Shown: positions 17,283 through 25,192 of the stretch, piece after piece
Layout of the letters: each line of letters starts with the position of its first letter
How positions within the stretch are numbered: position 1 is the stretch's first letter
NCBI RefSeq assembly: GCF_036250755.1
Contig: NZ_CP109583.1
Location: 3,286,001 to 3,350,000, forward strand
DNA: 64,000 nucleotides
Direction of reading: 5' to 3'
Origin: Streptomyces uncialis
Lineage (GTDB): Bacteria; Actinomycetota; Actinomycetes; Streptomycetales; Streptomycetaceae
The notes under the pieces: model-generated
What the model saw: only the letters and a program-made list of their open reading frames with translations
What the model was told of the DNA's origin: nothing
Database searches by the model: none
Program-made: the position numbers and the translations under genes

Positions 17283-18848
17283 ATGCCCAAGCCTCTGCCT
17301 GTGCGTGCCGCAGCGCTCGCCGCGACCGCCGTCCTGCTGTCCGCGTCGACCGCCGGATGCGGTGGCGACGACACCAAGGACCGCAAGGACCCCAAGGCCG
17401 ACGATCTGACGGCACAGCGACTGACGTGGAAGGACTGTCCCGCCCCGGCCCAGTCGGAGGGCGGCGGACCCGCGCCGTCCCCGCTGCCGGACGGCGAACT
17501 GTGGGAGTGCGCCACCCTGAAGGCACCCCTCGACTGGGGCGACCCGGACGGCGACACCATCGGCATCGCCCTGATCCGCGCCCGCACCAGCGGCACGGAC
17601 GGTGAGCGCATCGGCTCGCTGATCTTCAACTTCGGTGGCCCCGGCGGCTCCGGCGTCACCACCCTGCCCGCCTTCGCCGGCGAGTACGAGAAGCTGCGCA
17701 CCCGCTACGACCTGGTCAGCTTCGACCCGCGCGGGGTGGGCCGCAGCGCGGGCGTGAAGTGCGAGGACGACGAACAGCTCGACGAGTACTTCCAACAGGA
17801 CGCCACCCCGGACGACACGGCGGAGCAGCGCAAGCTCGTCGACAACACCCGGGCCTTCAACGCGGCCTGCGAGGACAACTCCGCGCGCGTGCTCCCCCGG
17901 GTGCGCACCACGGACGCCGCCCGGGACCTGGACCTGATGCGCCAGGTGCTCGGCGACGACGAGCTCCACTACTTCGGCATCTCCTACGGCACCGAGCTGG
18001 GCGGCGTCTACGCGCATCTGTTCCCGAAGAACGTCGGCCGCGCGGTGTTCGACGCGGTGGTCGATCCGACGCAGGACCCGGAGCAGGGCGCGCTCGGCCA
18101 GGCGCGGGGCTTCCAACTGGCGCTCGACAACTACGCGAAGGACTGCACCTCCCAGGTGGAGGACTGTCCCGTCGGGGACACCGCGCAGGACGTGAAGGAC
18201 CGGATCGCGAAGCTGCTCGCGGACCTGGAGAAGAAGCCGCTGCCGGGGGTGTTCCCGCGTGATCTGACCCAGACCGCGGCCACCGGCGGCATCGCGCAGT
18301 CGCTGTACTCCAAGGACTTCTGGGAGTACCTGACGGAGGGTCTCCAGCAGGCGTACGACGGCGACGGGAAGATCCTGATGACGCTGTCCGACTCCATGAA
18401 CGGCCGGAACCAGGACGGCCGGTACAGCAATATCCAGGCCGCGAACGTCGCCATCAACTGCGCCGACGACAAGCCGCGCTACACCCCGGACGACGTCGTG
18501 TCACGGCTGCCGCGGTTCCGCGCCGCGTCCCCGCTGTTCGGGGACTATCTGGCCTGGTCGATGGTGAGCTGCACGGACTGGGCGGTCGCGGGCGCCGCCG
18601 ACCATCCCGACGTCAGCGCGCCCGGCGCGGCACCGATCCTGGTCGTGGGCAACACCGGTGACCCGGCCACCCCGTACGAGGGCACCCGCAAGATGGTCGA
18701 CGCGCTCGGCCCCGGCGTCGGGGTGGAGCTGACGTACAAGGGCCAGGGGCACGGCGCCTACGACAGCGGCGATCCATGCGTCCGCGAGGCGGTGGACGGC
18801 TATCTGCTGGACGGGAAGGTCCCGTCGTCGGGCACGGTCTGCCCCTGA
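17283..18848 (+). CDS. secreted lipoprotein alpha/beta-hydrolase, tripeptidyl-aminopeptidase family
   Basis: 521 residues. A signal peptide with a weak lipobox (STAGC) predicts a lipid-anchored exported enzyme. The body is the Streptomyces TAP/SlpD-E type: oxyanion loop FNFGGPGGSG, nucleophile elbow GISYG, aspartate in NTGDPATPYEG and histidine in GQGHGAY, with the TAP-like C-terminal domain. These peptidases release N-terminal tripeptides from extracellular proteins. ATG at 17283 follows GGGAG by about 5 nt. A paralogue follows immediately on the same strand, with the same catalytic layout, so this is a tandem duplication. Confidence 0.9.
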   Translation: MPKPLPVRAAALAATAVLLSASTAGCGGDDTKDRKDPKADDLTAQRLTWKDCPAPAQSEGGGPAPSPLPDGELWECATLKAPLDWGDPDGDTIGIALIRARTSGTDGERIGSLIFNFGGPGGSGVTTLPAFAGEYEKLRTRYDLVSFDPRGVGRSAGVKCEDDEQLDEYFQQDATPDDTAEQRKLVDNTRAFNAACEDNSARVLPRVRTTDAARDLDLMRQVLGDDELHYFGISYGTELGGVYAHLFPKNVGRAVFDAVVDPTQDPEQGALGQARGFQLALDNYAKDCTSQVEDCPVGDTAQDVKDRIAKLLADLEKKPLPGVFPRDLTQTAATGGIAQSLYSKDFWEYLTEGLQQAYDGDGKILMTLSDSMNGRNQDGRYSNIQAANVAINCADDKPRYTPDDVVSRLPRFRAASPLFGDYLAWSMVSCTDWAVAGAADHPDVSAPGAAPILVVGNTGDPATPYEGTRKMVDALGPGVGVELTYKGQGHGAYDSGDPCVREAVDGYLLDGKVPSSGTVCP

Positions 18849-18998
18849 ACGCCGACCGGTCCGCGGACGGCCGTCCGGCCCCGCCCGGGACCCGGCGGAC
18901 CGCCCTGACGAGGGCATGATCGGAGTTGTCCACAGGGTCCGACGGGGCCCGGCGAGGTCTGCCTACTATGGCCGGACAGCTCGTGGAGGGGGAAGATC

Positions 18999-20552
18999 AT
19001 GGCCCGGTACGTACGGTCGGCGGCGCTGCTCGCCGCCGCCGTGTTGCTCGCGGGATGCGGCGACGGCTCCGGCGGCAAGCCGGACGGTTCGCCGTCCGAG
19101 GAGCGGGCCTCGTCCCGGCCCCCCGCGCCGGCCGACACCGCGGGCGGCGAGCTGCCGGCCGCCCTGACCGGTCAGCGGCTCAGCTGGAGTGCCTGCCCGG
19201 AGACGGATTCCGAGCCCGCTCCGGACGACTCCTGGCGGTGCGCCGATATGAAGGCCCCGCTGGACTACGGCGATCCCGGCGGCGAGACGGTCGACATCGC
19301 GCTCATCCGGACCACCGCGAAGGACGAGGGGGACCGGATCGGTTCCCTGATCTTCAACTTCGGCGGTCCGGGCGGGTCGGGTGTGTCCATGCTCCCCGCG
19401 TTCGCCCCCGGCTACGACGAACTCCAGCGGCGGTACGACCTGGTCAGCTTCGATCCGCGCGGGGTCGAGCGCAGCGAGGGGGTGCGCTGCCGGGCGGACC
19501 AGGAGATCGAGTCCGCCGAGGCGGTCGACCTCACCCCGGACGACAGCGCCGAGGAGCGGGCGTTCCTCAAGGACGCGGCGGACTTCGCGGCGGGCTGCGA
19601 GCGCGCCGCCGGGAAGGTCCTCCCCCATGTGTCGACCGACGACACGGCCCGTGACCTGGATCTGATGCGTCAGGTCCTGGGCGACGAGAAGCTGCACTAC
19701 TTCGGTATCTCCTACGGCACCCAGCTCGGCGGGGCGTACGCGCATCTCTTCCCGAAGCGGGTGGGGCGCCTGGTGTTCGACGCCGTGGTGGACCCGACGG
19801 CCGACGGGATGTCCCAGGCCAAGAACCAGACCCGGGGCTTCCAGCGCGCCCTCGACAACTACTTCAGGGCCCAGGGCACGGACCCGGCCGAGGGCACCGC
19901 GGGGATAGTGGATCTGCTGAAGCGGATCGACGCGGAGCCGCTGTCCACGTCCGGCGAGCGTGAGCTGACGCAGACACTCGCGATCACCGGCATCGTGATC
20001 ACCCTCTACAGCGAGCAGTCGTGGCCCTCGCTCACGGACGCGCTGAAGGCCGCCGAGGACGGTGACGGCACGGAGCTGCTCACCCTCGCGGACGCCTACA
20101 ACGAGCGGGACGGATCAGGCGGGTACAGCGCGCAGAGCCACGCGCAGCGCGCGATCTCGTGCCGGGACTCCAAGGACCGCGGAACGCTGGAGCAGGCGCG
20201 CGCGGCGCTGCCGGAGTTCCGTGAGATCTCCCCCGTGTTCGGGGACTTCCTCGGCTGGGACACCGCGGGCTGGTGCCATCGCTGGCCGGTCCCGGGTCTC
20301 CAGGAGACCGCCGAGGTGAGCGCGCCGGGAGCGGCGCCGATCCTGGTCATCGGCAACACCGGTGACCCGGCCACCCCGTACGAGGGCGCGGGCCGGATGG
20401 CCGTCGGCCTGGGCGAGGGTGTCGGGGTGCTGATGACCTGGAAGGGCGAGGGCCACGGGGCGTACGGCAACGGAAGCGATTGCGTGGACAGCGCGGTGGA
20501 CGCCTATCTGCTGGACGGCAGACCGCCCAAGGAAGGCACGTCCTGCTCCTGA
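18999..20552 (+). CDS. secreted lipoprotein alpha/beta-hydrolase, second tandem paralogue
   Basis: 517 residues with a clear lipobox (VLLAGC) after a short signal peptide. Same catalytic pattern as the preceding gene: FNFGGPGGSG, YFGISYGTQLGG, GNTGDPATPYEG, GEGHGAYG. The two proteins are alike along their whole length, including spacing of the triad, but differ in the lid between the nucleophile and the aspartate. The ATG follows GGAGGGGGAAG. A TACTAT hexamer at 18964-18969 is a plausible own -10, so it need not depend on read-through from its neighbour. Confidence 0.9.
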   Translation: MARYVRSAALLAAAVLLAGCGDGSGGKPDGSPSEERASSRPPAPADTAGGELPAALTGQRLSWSACPETDSEPAPDDSWRCADMKAPLDYGDPGGETVDIALIRTTAKDEGDRIGSLIFNFGGPGGSGVSMLPAFAPGYDELQRRYDLVSFDPRGVERSEGVRCRADQEIESAEAVDLTPDDSAEERAFLKDAADFAAGCERAAGKVLPHVSTDDTARDLDLMRQVLGDEKLHYFGISYGTQLGGAYAHLFPKRVGRLVFDAVVDPTADGMSQAKNQTRGFQRALDNYFRAQGTDPAEGTAGIVDLLKRIDAEPLSTSGERELTQTLAITGIVITLYSEQSWPSLTDALKAAEDGDGTELLTLADAYNERDGSGGYSAQSHAQRAISCRDSKDRGTLEQARAALPEFREISPVFGDFLGWDTAGWCHRWPVPGLQETAEVSAPGAAPILVIGNTGDPATPYEGAGRMAVGLGEGVGVLMTWKGEGHGAYGNGSDCVDSAVDAYLLDGRPPKEGTSCS

Positions 20553-20646
20553 CCCGGGCGGACCGCTCCGGAGCCGGACATCGCCTTCCCCGTGCCGGAC
20601 ATCGAGTCCCGTGCGGGGGGGGGACCGTTCCCGGGCCGGACGCGGA

Positions 20647-20678
20647 AGGTCCCCCGCGCCGTTCGGCGCGGGGGACCT
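20647..20678. terminator. bidirectional terminator between convergent genes
   Basis: A perfect 14-bp stem (20647-20660 with 20665-20678) closes a GTTC tetraloop. It sits between the 3' ends of the peptidase and moeZ genes and can serve both strands. Confidence 0.85.
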
Positions 20679-20699
20679 GGGAACCCGGTGAGGGAAGGC

Positions 20700-21878
20700 T
20701 CAGTAGACGGGCTTCTGGGGCTCGATCTGGTGCACCCAGCCGATCACTCCGCCGCCGACATGCACGGCGTCCGAGAAACCGGCGGACTTCAGCACGGCGA
20801 GGACCTCCGCACTGCGGACACCCGTCTTGCAGTGCAGGACGATCTTGCGGTCCTGCGGCAGGCTCTCCAGGGCGGTGCCCATGAGGAACTCGTTCTTCGG
20901 GATCAGCTTGGCGCCCGGGATGGAGACGATCTCGTACTCGTTGGGCTCGCGGACATCGATGATCTCGATGCTCTCGCCGTCGTCGATCCACTCCTTGAGC
21001 TGCTTGGGAGTGATCGTCGAACCGGCCGCCGCCTGCTGGGCCTCCTCGGACACGACACCGCAGAAGGCCTCGTAGTCGATGAGCTCGGTGACGGTGGGGT
21101 TCTCGCCGCAGACGGCGCAGTTCGGGTCCTTGCGGACCTTGACCTGGCGGTACTGCATCTCCAGGGCGTCGTAGATCATCAGTCGGCCGACCAGCGGCTC
21201 ACCGATACCGGTGAGGAGCTTGATCGCCTCGGTGACCTGGATGGAACCCACGGACGCGCACAGCACACCGAGTACGCCGCCCTCGGCGCAGGACGGCACC
21301 ATGCCCGGCGGCGGGGGCTCCGGGTAGAGGCAGCGGTAGCAGGGGCCGTGCTCGCTCCAGAACACGGACGCCTGACCGTCGAAGCGGTAGATGGAGCCCC
21401 AGACGTACGGCTTGTCGAGCAGCACACACGCGTCGTTGACGAGATAGCGGGTGGCGAAGTTGTCCGTGCCGTCCACGATCAGGTCGTACTGGCTGAAGAT
21501 GTCCATCACGTTGTCGGCTTCGAGCCGCTCCTGGTGCAGGACGACGTTCACGTACGGGTTGATGCCCTTGACGCTGTCCCGGGCCGACTCCGCCTTGGAA
21601 CGGCCGATGTCCGCCTGGCTGTGGATGATCTGCCGCTGGAGGTTCGACTCGTCGACCTCGTCGAACTCCACGATGCCGAGTGTTCCGACGCCCGCCGCGG
21701 CCAGGTACATCAGCGCGGGCGATCCGAGTCCGCCGGCGCCGACCGCCAGCACCTTGGCGTTCTTCAGCCGCTTCTGCCCGTCCATCCCGACGTCGGGGAT
21801 GATCAGGTGGCGGGAGTACCTGCGAACCTCGTCGACGGTGAGCTCAGAAGCTGGCTCTACCAGGGGTGGCAGCGACAC
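20700..21878 (-). CDS. moeZ: MoeZ, adenylyltransferase/sulfurtransferase for sulfur-carrier proteins
   Basis: 392 residues, the usual MoeZ length, from a GTG at 21878 preceded by GGAG with 5-nt spacing; an ATG at 21944 would add 22 residues not seen in the family. N-terminal ThiF/MoeB domain: nucleotide-binding GAGGLGSP (47-54), catalytic DGTDNFATRYL, zinc cysteines CYRC and CAVC. C-terminal rhodanese domain (about 285-390) has the active-site loop CKTGVRSAE. MoeZ adenylates and then thiocarboxylates carriers such as MoaD, ThiS and CysO-type proteins, and in Streptomyces serves thio-containing secondary metabolism. Position next to DUF3152 and TetR genes parallels mycobacteria. Confidence 0.95.
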   Translation of the reverse strand: MSLPPLVEPASELTVDEVRRYSRHLIIPDVGMDGQKRLKNAKVLAVGAGGLGSPALMYLAAAGVGTLGIVEFDEVDESNLQRQIIHSQADIGRSKAESARDSVKGINPYVNVVLHQERLEADNVMDIFSQYDLIVDGTDNFATRYLVNDACVLLDKPYVWGSIYRFDGQASVFWSEHGPCYRCLYPEPPPPGMVPSCAEGGVLGVLCASVGSIQVTEAIKLLTGIGEPLVGRLMIYDALEMQYRQVKVRKDPNCAVCGENPTVTELIDYEAFCGVVSEEAQQAAAGSTITPKQLKEWIDDGESIEIIDVREPNEYEIVSIPGAKLIPKNEFLMGTALESLPQDRKIVLHCKTGVRSAEVLAVLKSAGFSDAVHVGGGVIGWVHQIEPQKPVY

Positions 21879-21940
21879 GGGGACTCCGTTGGTCGGTATT
21901 TCGGAAGGTTGTTCTGCGTGCAACACTGCCACGCGTTTCT

Positions 21941-22693
21941 TCATTCCGAGACACCCGTCCCGACTCGCGAGACGAAATCGTCCCAGTACCCGGGCATGCC
22001 CTCCCAGGGGTCCACGCGGCCGCCCAGATCGGTGCGGTCGGTGAACCAGACCGTCGCGGCGCCCTGCCAGCGGGCGATGCGCAGCGCCTCGTCCAGATGA
22101 CCGCGCGGCACCCCGTGCACGAAGTGGCAGAAGCGTTCAGGCGGGTGCTCCGCGGTCCATGCCGCGGCCTGCGACCAACGGTAGTCGTGCCAGGCGCCGG
22201 CGAAGGTGACGAGCTGGTCGGCGGCCTCCACGTACCCCGGGCAGGGGTGGGTGCCCTGACCGAGGACGACATGGGGGTCGTCGACGAGCGCCCGCAGGCT
22301 GCTCACCGTGCGGCGGACCGCCGGGAGGGAGGAGGGGTCGGTGGGGCACCGGTCGAGCAGGAAGCCGCCGACCCGGTACCAGTCGCGGTAGCGGCGGGCC
22401 TCGGCGAGCAGTTCCAGCAGGTCCCGGGCGCCCCGGGCGAGGTCGAGACGCCCGAGCACCCGGACACCCGCGTTGGTCAGCCGTCCGGCGGCCTCCAGAC
22501 AGTGCGGGTCGGGCCGGTCGCCGGGACCGCGCGCGACATCGAGGACGACCCAGTGCAGCGGCGGTGCGGTCCGGCGGGTGAGCGCGTCCCACTCGGTGGC
22601 GGCGACCAGCGGGTGCGCATAGCCGGGCACCCCCACCCGCGGCCCGGTACCGGTCTGCGCCGTGCCCTTGAGCGCACTGGTCAGATGCGGCAT
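21941..22693 (-). CDS. spherulation-specific family 4 (GH135-like) protein
   Basis: 250 residues of the spherulin-4 family: GVPGYAHPL, LHWVVLDVARGPG, RVLGRLDL, YRVGGFLLDRCP, VVLGQGTHPCPGY, CHFVHGV and WFTDRTD follow the TIM-barrel pattern of these proteins, with acidic residues at strand ends. Fungal members (Sph3) are GH135 glycosidases that cut galactosaminogalactan and are needed to make it. No signal peptide is visible, so it would act in the cytoplasm unless exported otherwise. Its ATG overlaps the epimerase stop by 13 nt, a strong sign of translational coupling. Substrate is unknown. Confidence 0.8.
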   Translation of the reverse strand: MPHLTSALKGTAQTGTGPRVGVPGYAHPLVAATEWDALTRRTAPPLHWVVLDVARGPGDRPDPHCLEAAGRLTNAGVRVLGRLDLARGARDLLELLAEARRYRDWYRVGGFLLDRCPTDPSSLPAVRRTVSSLRALVDDPHVVLGQGTHPCPGYVEAADQLVTFAGAWHDYRWSQAAAWTAEHPPERFCHFVHGVPRGHLDEALRIARWQGAATVWFTDRTDLGGRVDPWEGMPGYWDDFVSRVGTGVSE

Positions 22694-23649
22694 GCCGCCT
22701 CCATCCAGATATCGGCGAGGGACTCCTCCAGATTGATCCGGGGCCGCCAGCCGAGCCGGTCGCGCGCGGTACGGACATCGGCCTGCTGCCAGCTTCCGCA
22801 GCCGTCGGGGTAGGGATAGGCGGACGGCCCCGCGTGATCGGGGTCGCTACGAGGGTGCCCGAGGGTGGCGCGCAACGCCACCGGGGGCGCCTGGGGCGCG
22901 TCGAGTTCATGGAGCGCCCCCCCGTATCCGGCGACCCTGGCGAGGACGGCGGCGGCGTCCCGCAGCCGCACAGCCCGGCCGGAGCCGATGTTGACCACGC
23001 CCTGCGCGGCGGACAGGGAGGCCGCGTGCACGGCCCGCGCCACATCGCGCACGTCCACGAAGTCCCGCTGGGCGCCGAGCCCGCCGAGCTTCAGCTCACC
23101 GTCGCCGGACTGCATGGCGCGGCGCATGGCCTCGGCGAGCCGTCCCAGCGGCGACCCGGCGGGGGTGCCGGGGCCGGCGGGCGAGAACACCCGCAGCACG
23201 ACGGCGTCGAGACCGGAGCCGAGGACGAGTTCGGTGGCGGCGAGCTTGCTGACGCCGTACGGGCCACCGGGGCGCGGTACGGCGTCCTCGGCGGTCGAGG
23301 AGCCGGGCTGGCTGGGACCGTACTCGGCGCCGCACCCGATCTGCACCAGCCGTGCGCCGCAGCTGCTGCGGCGCAGGGCCTCGCAGATGGTGGCGACGGC
23401 GACGGTGTTGTGCCGGGTCAGCTCGCGGGCGCCGCCCCGGGTGGCGCCCGCGCAGTTGACGACGACCCCGGGGTGCACGGCGTCCAGGAAGCGGGTGAGC
23501 GCGCCGGGACTGCCGGTGGCGAGGTCGAAGCGGACATCGGCGTCGTCGCCGCGGCCGAGGGCGGTGAGCTGGACGGCCGGATCGGCGATGAGCCGGTCGG
23601 CGACGAAACGGCCGATGTACCCGCCGGCTCCGATCAACAGCACTCTCAT
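22681..23649 (-). CDS. NAD-dependent sugar epimerase/dehydratase (extended SDR)
   Basis: 322 residues. Rossmann motif GAGGYIG at residues 8-14, the extended-SDR catalytic YGVSK, and RVFSPAGPG typical of nucleotide-sugar epimerases. The ATG at 23649 has a good GGAGG at 6-nt spacing. It probably acts on a UDP-hexose. Co-translation with the spherulin-4 protein suggests both serve one polysaccharide; in fungi and in Pel systems a UDP-glucose 4-epimerase supplies hexosamine precursors for a polymer trimmed by a hydrolase of this class. That role is inference. Confidence 0.88.
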   Translation of the reverse strand: MRVLLIGAGGYIGRFVADRLIADPAVQLTALGRGDDADVRFDLATGSPGALTRFLDAVHPGVVVNCAGATRGGARELTRHNTVAVATICEALRRSSCGARLVQIGCGAEYGPSQPGSSTAEDAVPRPGGPYGVSKLAATELVLGSGLDAVVLRVFSPAGPGTPAGSPLGRLAEAMRRAMQSGDGELKLGGLGAQRDFVDVRDVARAVHAASLSAAQGVVNIGSGRAVRLRDAAAVLARVAGYGGALHELDAPQAPPVALRATLGHPRSDPDHAGPSAYPYPDGCGSWQQADVRTARDRLGWRPRINLEESLADIWMEAACRI

Positions 23650-24018
23650 CGGGCGCCTCCAGGAACGCGGTCTCCGGATCGGAGGGTGGTCATCTCGCTT
23701 TCTCCTTCAGGGGTGTTGCGGAACAGAGGACGCCCGCGGTGTCGGCCACGCGGGAGACGGTTGTGGGGGGTGGGGCCCGCGGGGCGCCGATGGCGCGCCG
23801 GTCAGGGACCACCGGTACGGGTCATGCCGCGCCTGGGGTACCTCCGGGGTCTCCCGCGCCGTCGTACGCCCCCGCGCCCGGCGCGCACGCGGTGTGCGCG
23901 GCGTCGGTGCGGACAGGGGCGGAGGCGTGGGTGAGGGTGCGCGTCCCATGGACGAGGGGATGGGGGCCGCAGGACGGCGGGCTGAGCGGGGCGCGGTCCC
24001 GTCGGGCGCCGGCGGGCG
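23650..24018. other. gap upstream of the epimerase without a recognised gene
   Basis: High-GC sequence with overlapping short open frames on both strands, none with a recognisable domain. It should contain the promoter of the epimerase operon, but no clear -10/-35 pair was found. Confidence 0.5.
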
Positions 24019-25095
24019 TCATCGCGCGCCCTCCCCCGCCGAGGCGGTGACCGGCAGCGCGATGACCGGCAGCGCGATGACCGGCAGCGCGATGACCGGG
24101 GATACGGGGACCACCGTCATGGGAACCGTCGGCGCGGCGGCAGCCGACGCGGTGACCGGCGGCGCGGGAACCGTACGCGTCCCGAACGGCGAGGGCCGCC
24201 CGTACGTGTCCCACACACGGCGCCGGACCGGGGACCGCGACACGCTCTCCAGGTAAATGCCGTGAAATGCCGTGGCGTTCCGCTCGACGCGGAACAGGCC
24301 GCGGACCGGTTCGAGCGCCCGCGCGCGGGCCACCGTACCCGGGCGCGCACGGCGCTCGGGGTCGCACAGCACCACCCCGCACGCCCGTGCGAGCACCCGC
24401 GTCGATACGACGCCCCCGCCCCCACCGCGCACCCCGCCCACGGAAGCCGAGCCCGCAGCCCCCGAGCCCACGACGCACGCGACACCTATGACGCGCATGC
24501 CACACCTGATGTCCAAGACGCCCACGTCACCCGGCGCGGCACTCACGCCCGTCGGGACAGCGGCCCGCGCACCGGACCCGGCATCCGCCTCCACCTCGCC
24601 GAGCGGAGGTATGCCGTCGAGGTCCCGGGCGACCGGCTCCGCCGCCCGCGGGGGGGAACGGCGCGGCGCGGAGGCGAAACGGTACTCCTGAAGTGTGGGG
24701 CGCTGATGCCGGACACGGGAACCGACGACGACGGCACCGGAAGCGAGGTCTCCGCAAGCGGCAAGCCCAGGCGCGGCCGCCCCGGAAGCGGACGGGCCGG
24801 AAGCGGACGGCCCGGAAGCGAAACCGGAGCCTGAGCCTGAGCCGGAGGCGTAACCCGGGCCGGGAACGCCGGACGGCGCGACCGGCCGTGCGGCGGCACC
24901 GCCACGCCCGTCCGGCGGACCGCCAGGACCCGGCATCCCGATCCGCATACGCGTCACACCCCCGCTCTCCCGTCCGGGAGCCACCACTCGTCGGCGGCCC
25001 GCAGCGGGATGAACGTATGCGGACATGCCCGTGGCGCGGCGGACGGTTGTCCGTCGCACCACCGGAAGGGGTGAAGAGACGTGACTTTCGACCAC
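24019..25095 (-). CDS. low-complexity hypothetical protein, uncertain
   Basis: An open frame of 358 codons with G/C-rich third positions over most of its length. The N-terminal half is Gly/Ser/Ala low complexity (GSGSGSGF, SASGPSASG); a more ordinary segment near residues 245-315 (ACGVVLCDPERRARPG, RNATAFHGIYLESVSR) precedes a repeated VIALP tail. No family was recognised. Starts are possible at GTG 25095, or GTG 24957, the latter with GGGAGAG 7 nt upstream. It sits between the DUF3152 gene and the epimerase in the same direction. It may be a lineage-specific gene, a decayed one, or spurious. Confidence 0.35.
   Translation of the reverse strand: MVESHVSSPLPVVRRTTVRRATGMSAYVHPAAGRRRVVAPGRESGGVTRMRIGMPGPGGPPDGRGGAAARPVAPSGVPGPGYASGSGSGSGFASGPSASGPSASGAAAPGLAACGDLASGAVVVGSRVRHQRPTLQEYRFASAPRRSPPRAAEPVARDLDGIPPLGEVEADAGSGARAAVPTGVSAAPGDVGVLDIRCGMRVIGVACVVGSGAAGSASVGGVRGGGGGVVSTRVLARACGVVLCDPERRARPGTVARARALEPVRGLFRVERNATAFHGIYLESVSRSPVRRRVWDTYGRPSPFGTRTVPAPPVTASAAAAPTVPMTVVPVSPVIALPVIALPVIALPVTASAGEGAR
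24047..24099. repeat. 15-bp tandem repeat, 3.5 copies
   Basis: ATGACCGGCAGCGCG is repeated head to tail from 24047 to 24099 with one change in the first copy. On the minus strand it encodes the repeated pentapeptide VIALP at the end of the uncertain open frame. Confidence 0.85.
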
Positions 25096-25192
25096 GCACG
25101 GCGTTCCGTCGCGCTATGGATCGTTTCGCCTACGCGGTGTCATACCCAGGGATGAGGTGTGGCGCGGCCGAGTTGACCGTGCGCGCGCACAC

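Noticed and set aside
20613..20625. run of nine G residues as a possible sequencing error or phase-variable tract
   Set aside because: It lies in a non-coding convergent gap, so neither a frameshift nor phase variation would have an effect; nothing else supports either idea.
24047..24099. possible CRISPR-like array
   Set aside because: Units are 15 bp head to tail with no spacers, and no cas genes are near.
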